DNA of 64,000 bases from Paenibacillus luteus (lineage in GTDB: Bacteria; Bacillota; Bacilli; Paenibacillales; Paenibacillaceae), in assembly GCF_006542765.1 (NCBI RefSeq), contig NZ_SKCD01000006.1:62001-126000 (forward strand), written 5' to 3'. Under the pieces are notes generated by a model. That model was not told the origin of the DNA and did not search any database. It saw nothing but the letters and a program-made list of their open reading frames with translations. Both the position numbers and the translations under genes were made by a program. Positions within the stretch are counted from its first letter, which is position 1. Every line of letters begins with the position of its first letter. This document shows positions 62,167 to 64,000 of the stretch, piece after piece.

Positions 62167-63949
62167 CTGCCCCAGCCTCCGTTCTATTTGGGATTCGAAT
62201 CGAGATTGACGTTTCGGTTCCTTCCTCGCTATGAATCGTTATGCCGTAATTGGGACCATAAACAAGCTTGATGCGTTCATGGACATTTTTCAGGCCAATC
62301 GAGACACCAGCGAATACTTCCTTTGATGGATGGCTAATATCCTTTCGGACGGCTTCCAGTTTATCCTTATCCATACCAGGTCCGTTATCCCATACGGTAA
62401 GAAGGATATCATCCGATTCACGAACGGCGCTTATACGGATCAGCAACTGCGTGTCATCGTCCTTGACCAGCCCATGGACGATGACATTTTCAATAATGGG
62501 CTGCAGCACGAATCGAATGATCGTCACATCCATAAAAGTCTCAGGCACATCAATTTCCAGTCGCAAGGAATTTTCAAATCTCAGCTGCTGGATATACAAA
62601 TAATTGTTTACATGCACTACCTCCATGCGCAGTGTGGACTCCATATTCCCTTCATAGAAGCTGTACCGGAACATATCGCCCAGCGCCCTGCACATTTCAT
62701 GGATTTCATAATCTCCCATCAGGACGGCTTTTCCGCCTATCGTTTGCAAGGTATTGTAAAGAAAATGAGGATTGATTTGCATCTGCAGCGCCATAATATG
62801 CGCCTCCTTGTTGCGCAGCTGCATTTGAAACTCGGTTTCGATCATCATTCTTATTTTTTCCGTCATATAATTAAAACTGCGCGTCAGCTCCGAGATATCG
62901 TCTCGCCACAGTTGCGGCTGTTTGACGGTTGCCTGCAAATTTCCGTTTCGAAAGGCTTTCATCGCTTTGCCCAGCATAAGCAGCGGCCTCGTAATAAATC
63001 GCTGTGACAGAAACGAAAAAATATAGATAAACAACAGCACAAGAATGAGCGCAACAATCGTAATCAGCATCAAATGATCGCGGTTTAGCCTAAGCTCCGT
63101 ATTAGGGTACACAATGGACAAACGGATATTGCCATTGTTAATGAAGGAGGTACTGGTTAACCGATCCTTGTTGTCTGAGAAACGAAGATCATGCTTTTGA
63201 CTGCTTATGGGCAGCTTTGGCGGTTCATAAGGGTCGATGGATGCCGCATAACGATCAGAGGTTTGATAGAACGTATCCCCGCGCCTGTTCTGTAAAATAA
63301 TTTCGTTTGGCTCGTAATTATATCGTTCAATCATCTTCACGATTTCTTTGCTAGGGATATAGAAGATGAGCGTGCCCACCTTCGATTTGGAGAAAGGGTC
63401 ATAAATCGTTACACCATACACAAAAAATGACTGCTTCAGCAGCGATTCCGTATACGTGAACATCAACGTGTTCTGAAAAGGCAAGTCCAGCATCTCATCT
63501 GAATAGGGCGTGCCTTTGCCCAGCATAATCGCATCATAACTGGAAGCTCTTGACCAATTATCGGCCAGCCTATTATTTTTTCCATAGATCATCACTTTCA
63601 TGATATGCTCGTTTCGGCTCTCGACCAGTCGGTAATAATTATTTAACGAATCCTTTAGGTTAAGAATATCCGGATTATTGTAATCAATGCCATGCTCCAT
63701 CAAGTTCATAATTCGTTGAAAGCCGTAGACCTGAAGAGCGGAAGCTGATACATTTTGAAAATATTTGTCCAAATAATCCGACAGGTAATCGGCGTTTTGA
63801 TTCGAGCTGCGCAGCATCGTCCTCTCCAAGGAACGGGCATTCGTATCATAAAATAAGTAGGAGAGAATCAGCAGCGGAATTAAGGAAATCAGCACGGTGC
63901 TCCATACAATCTTGGTTTTGATGCTGCGATTAAGCAAAAAACGAAGCAT
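62141..63949 (-). CDS. YesM-type sensor histidine kinase
   Basis: The 602-residue kinase has a first membrane segment at about 14-32, an extracellular sensor (probably double Cache) of about 260 residues, a second membrane segment near 292-314 and a HAMP domain. The His_kinase domain shows MQINPHFLYNTLQTIGG (phospho-His near 394), and the ATPase domain shows QPIIENVIVHGL and DNGPGMDKDKL. The start follows CAGGAGGTGGGCGG. It should sense an extracellular galactoside, directly or through the binding protein. Confidence 0.9.
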   Translation of the reverse strand: MLRFLLNRSIKTKIVWSTVLISLIPLLILSYLFYDTNARSLERTMLRSSNQNADYLSDYLDKYFQNVSASALQVYGFQRIMNLMEHGIDYNNPDILNLKDSLNNYYRLVESRNEHIMKVMIYGKNNRLADNWSRASSYDAIMLGKGTPYSDEMLDLPFQNTLMFTYTESLLKQSFFVYGVTIYDPFSKSKVGTLIFYIPSKEIVKMIERYNYEPNEIILQNRRGDTFYQTSDRYAASIDPYEPPKLPISSQKHDLRFSDNKDRLTSTSFINNGNIRLSIVYPNTELRLNRDHLMLITIVALILVLLFIYIFSFLSQRFITRPLLMLGKAMKAFRNGNLQATVKQPQLWRDDISELTRSFNYMTEKIRMMIETEFQMQLRNKEAHIMALQMQINPHFLYNTLQTIGGKAVLMGDYEIHEMCRALGDMFRYSFYEGNMESTLRMEVVHVNNYLYIQQLRFENSLRLEIDVPETFMDVTIIRFVLQPIIENVIVHGLVKDDDTQLLIRISAVRESDDILLTVWDNGPGMDKDKLEAVRKDISHPSKEVFAGVSIGLKNVHERIKLVYGPNYGITIHSEEGTETSISIRIPNRTEAGADVQGDGRG

Positions 63950-64000
63950 CCGCCCACCTCCTGAATTTCCGGGACTTCTTCACCGTACACCTTCATTATT

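Overview
The window looks like a chromosomal segment of a Paenibacillus-type Gram-positive saprophyte (inference from gene content; no rRNA or tRNA gene is visible). Reasons: strong AGGAGG-type ribosome binding sites with frequent TTG and GTG starts, two YesM/YesN-type two-component systems beside CUT1 sugar transporters that lack their own ATPase, many AraC regulators, a TPP riboswitch, a Fur box and a candidate CcpA site.

Layout. 1-10.3 kb is a hemicellulose block: GH127 beta-L-arabinofuranosidase and GH52 beta-xylosidase, each divergent from its own AraC regulator, then GH29 alpha-L-fucosidase and an alpha/beta-hydrolase esterase. 10.4-10.8 kb holds gene debris and a small ORF. 11.1-18.8 kb is a transporter and sensor operon (two permeases, binding lipoprotein, histidine kinase, short response regulator, second binding lipoprotein). 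19.2-27.8 kb is a ten-gene minus-strand thiamine operon under one TPP riboswitch. It joins pyrimidine salvage (deformylase, TenA, ThiXYZ) to thiazole synthesis and coupling (ThiF, ThiE, ThiS, ThiG, ThiO). 28.1-31.2 kb has a Btr-like AraC regulator fused to a siderophore-binding domain, with a Fur box inside its promoter, divergent from an ArgD-like aminotransferase. 31.2-40.5 kb has an orphan toroid-like protein, an SDR, a small protein, glucuronate isomerase, three Gfo/Idh/MocA oxidoreductases and two AraC regulators.

40.5-42.4 kb is repeat-rich and ends in a nucleotidyltransferase. 42.7-46.4 kb is the most striking locus: a c-di-GMP-I (GEMM) riboswitch plus terminator ahead of a PLP-dependent decarboxylase that overlaps a methyl-accepting chemotaxis protein. 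46.4-50.2 kb carries a membrane-anchored GH9 glucanase coupled to a ThuA-like protein, an SDR and a VOC protein. 50.4-53.7 kb has an autoregulated LacI repressor, an AraC regulator and a DJ-1/PfpI-GNAT fusion. 54.2-63.9 kb is an alpha-galactoside locus on the minus strand: histidine kinase, response regulator, binding protein, two permeases, GH36 alpha-galactosidase and a mutarotase-like protein.

Taken together the window encodes sensing, import and breakdown of plant cell-wall sugars (xylan side chains, arabinan, galactosides, uronates), with vitamin B1 supply, iron sensing and a second-messenger-controlled chemoreceptor unit interspersed. Starts were reassigned where ribosome binding sites or gene overlaps argued against the longest reading frame.
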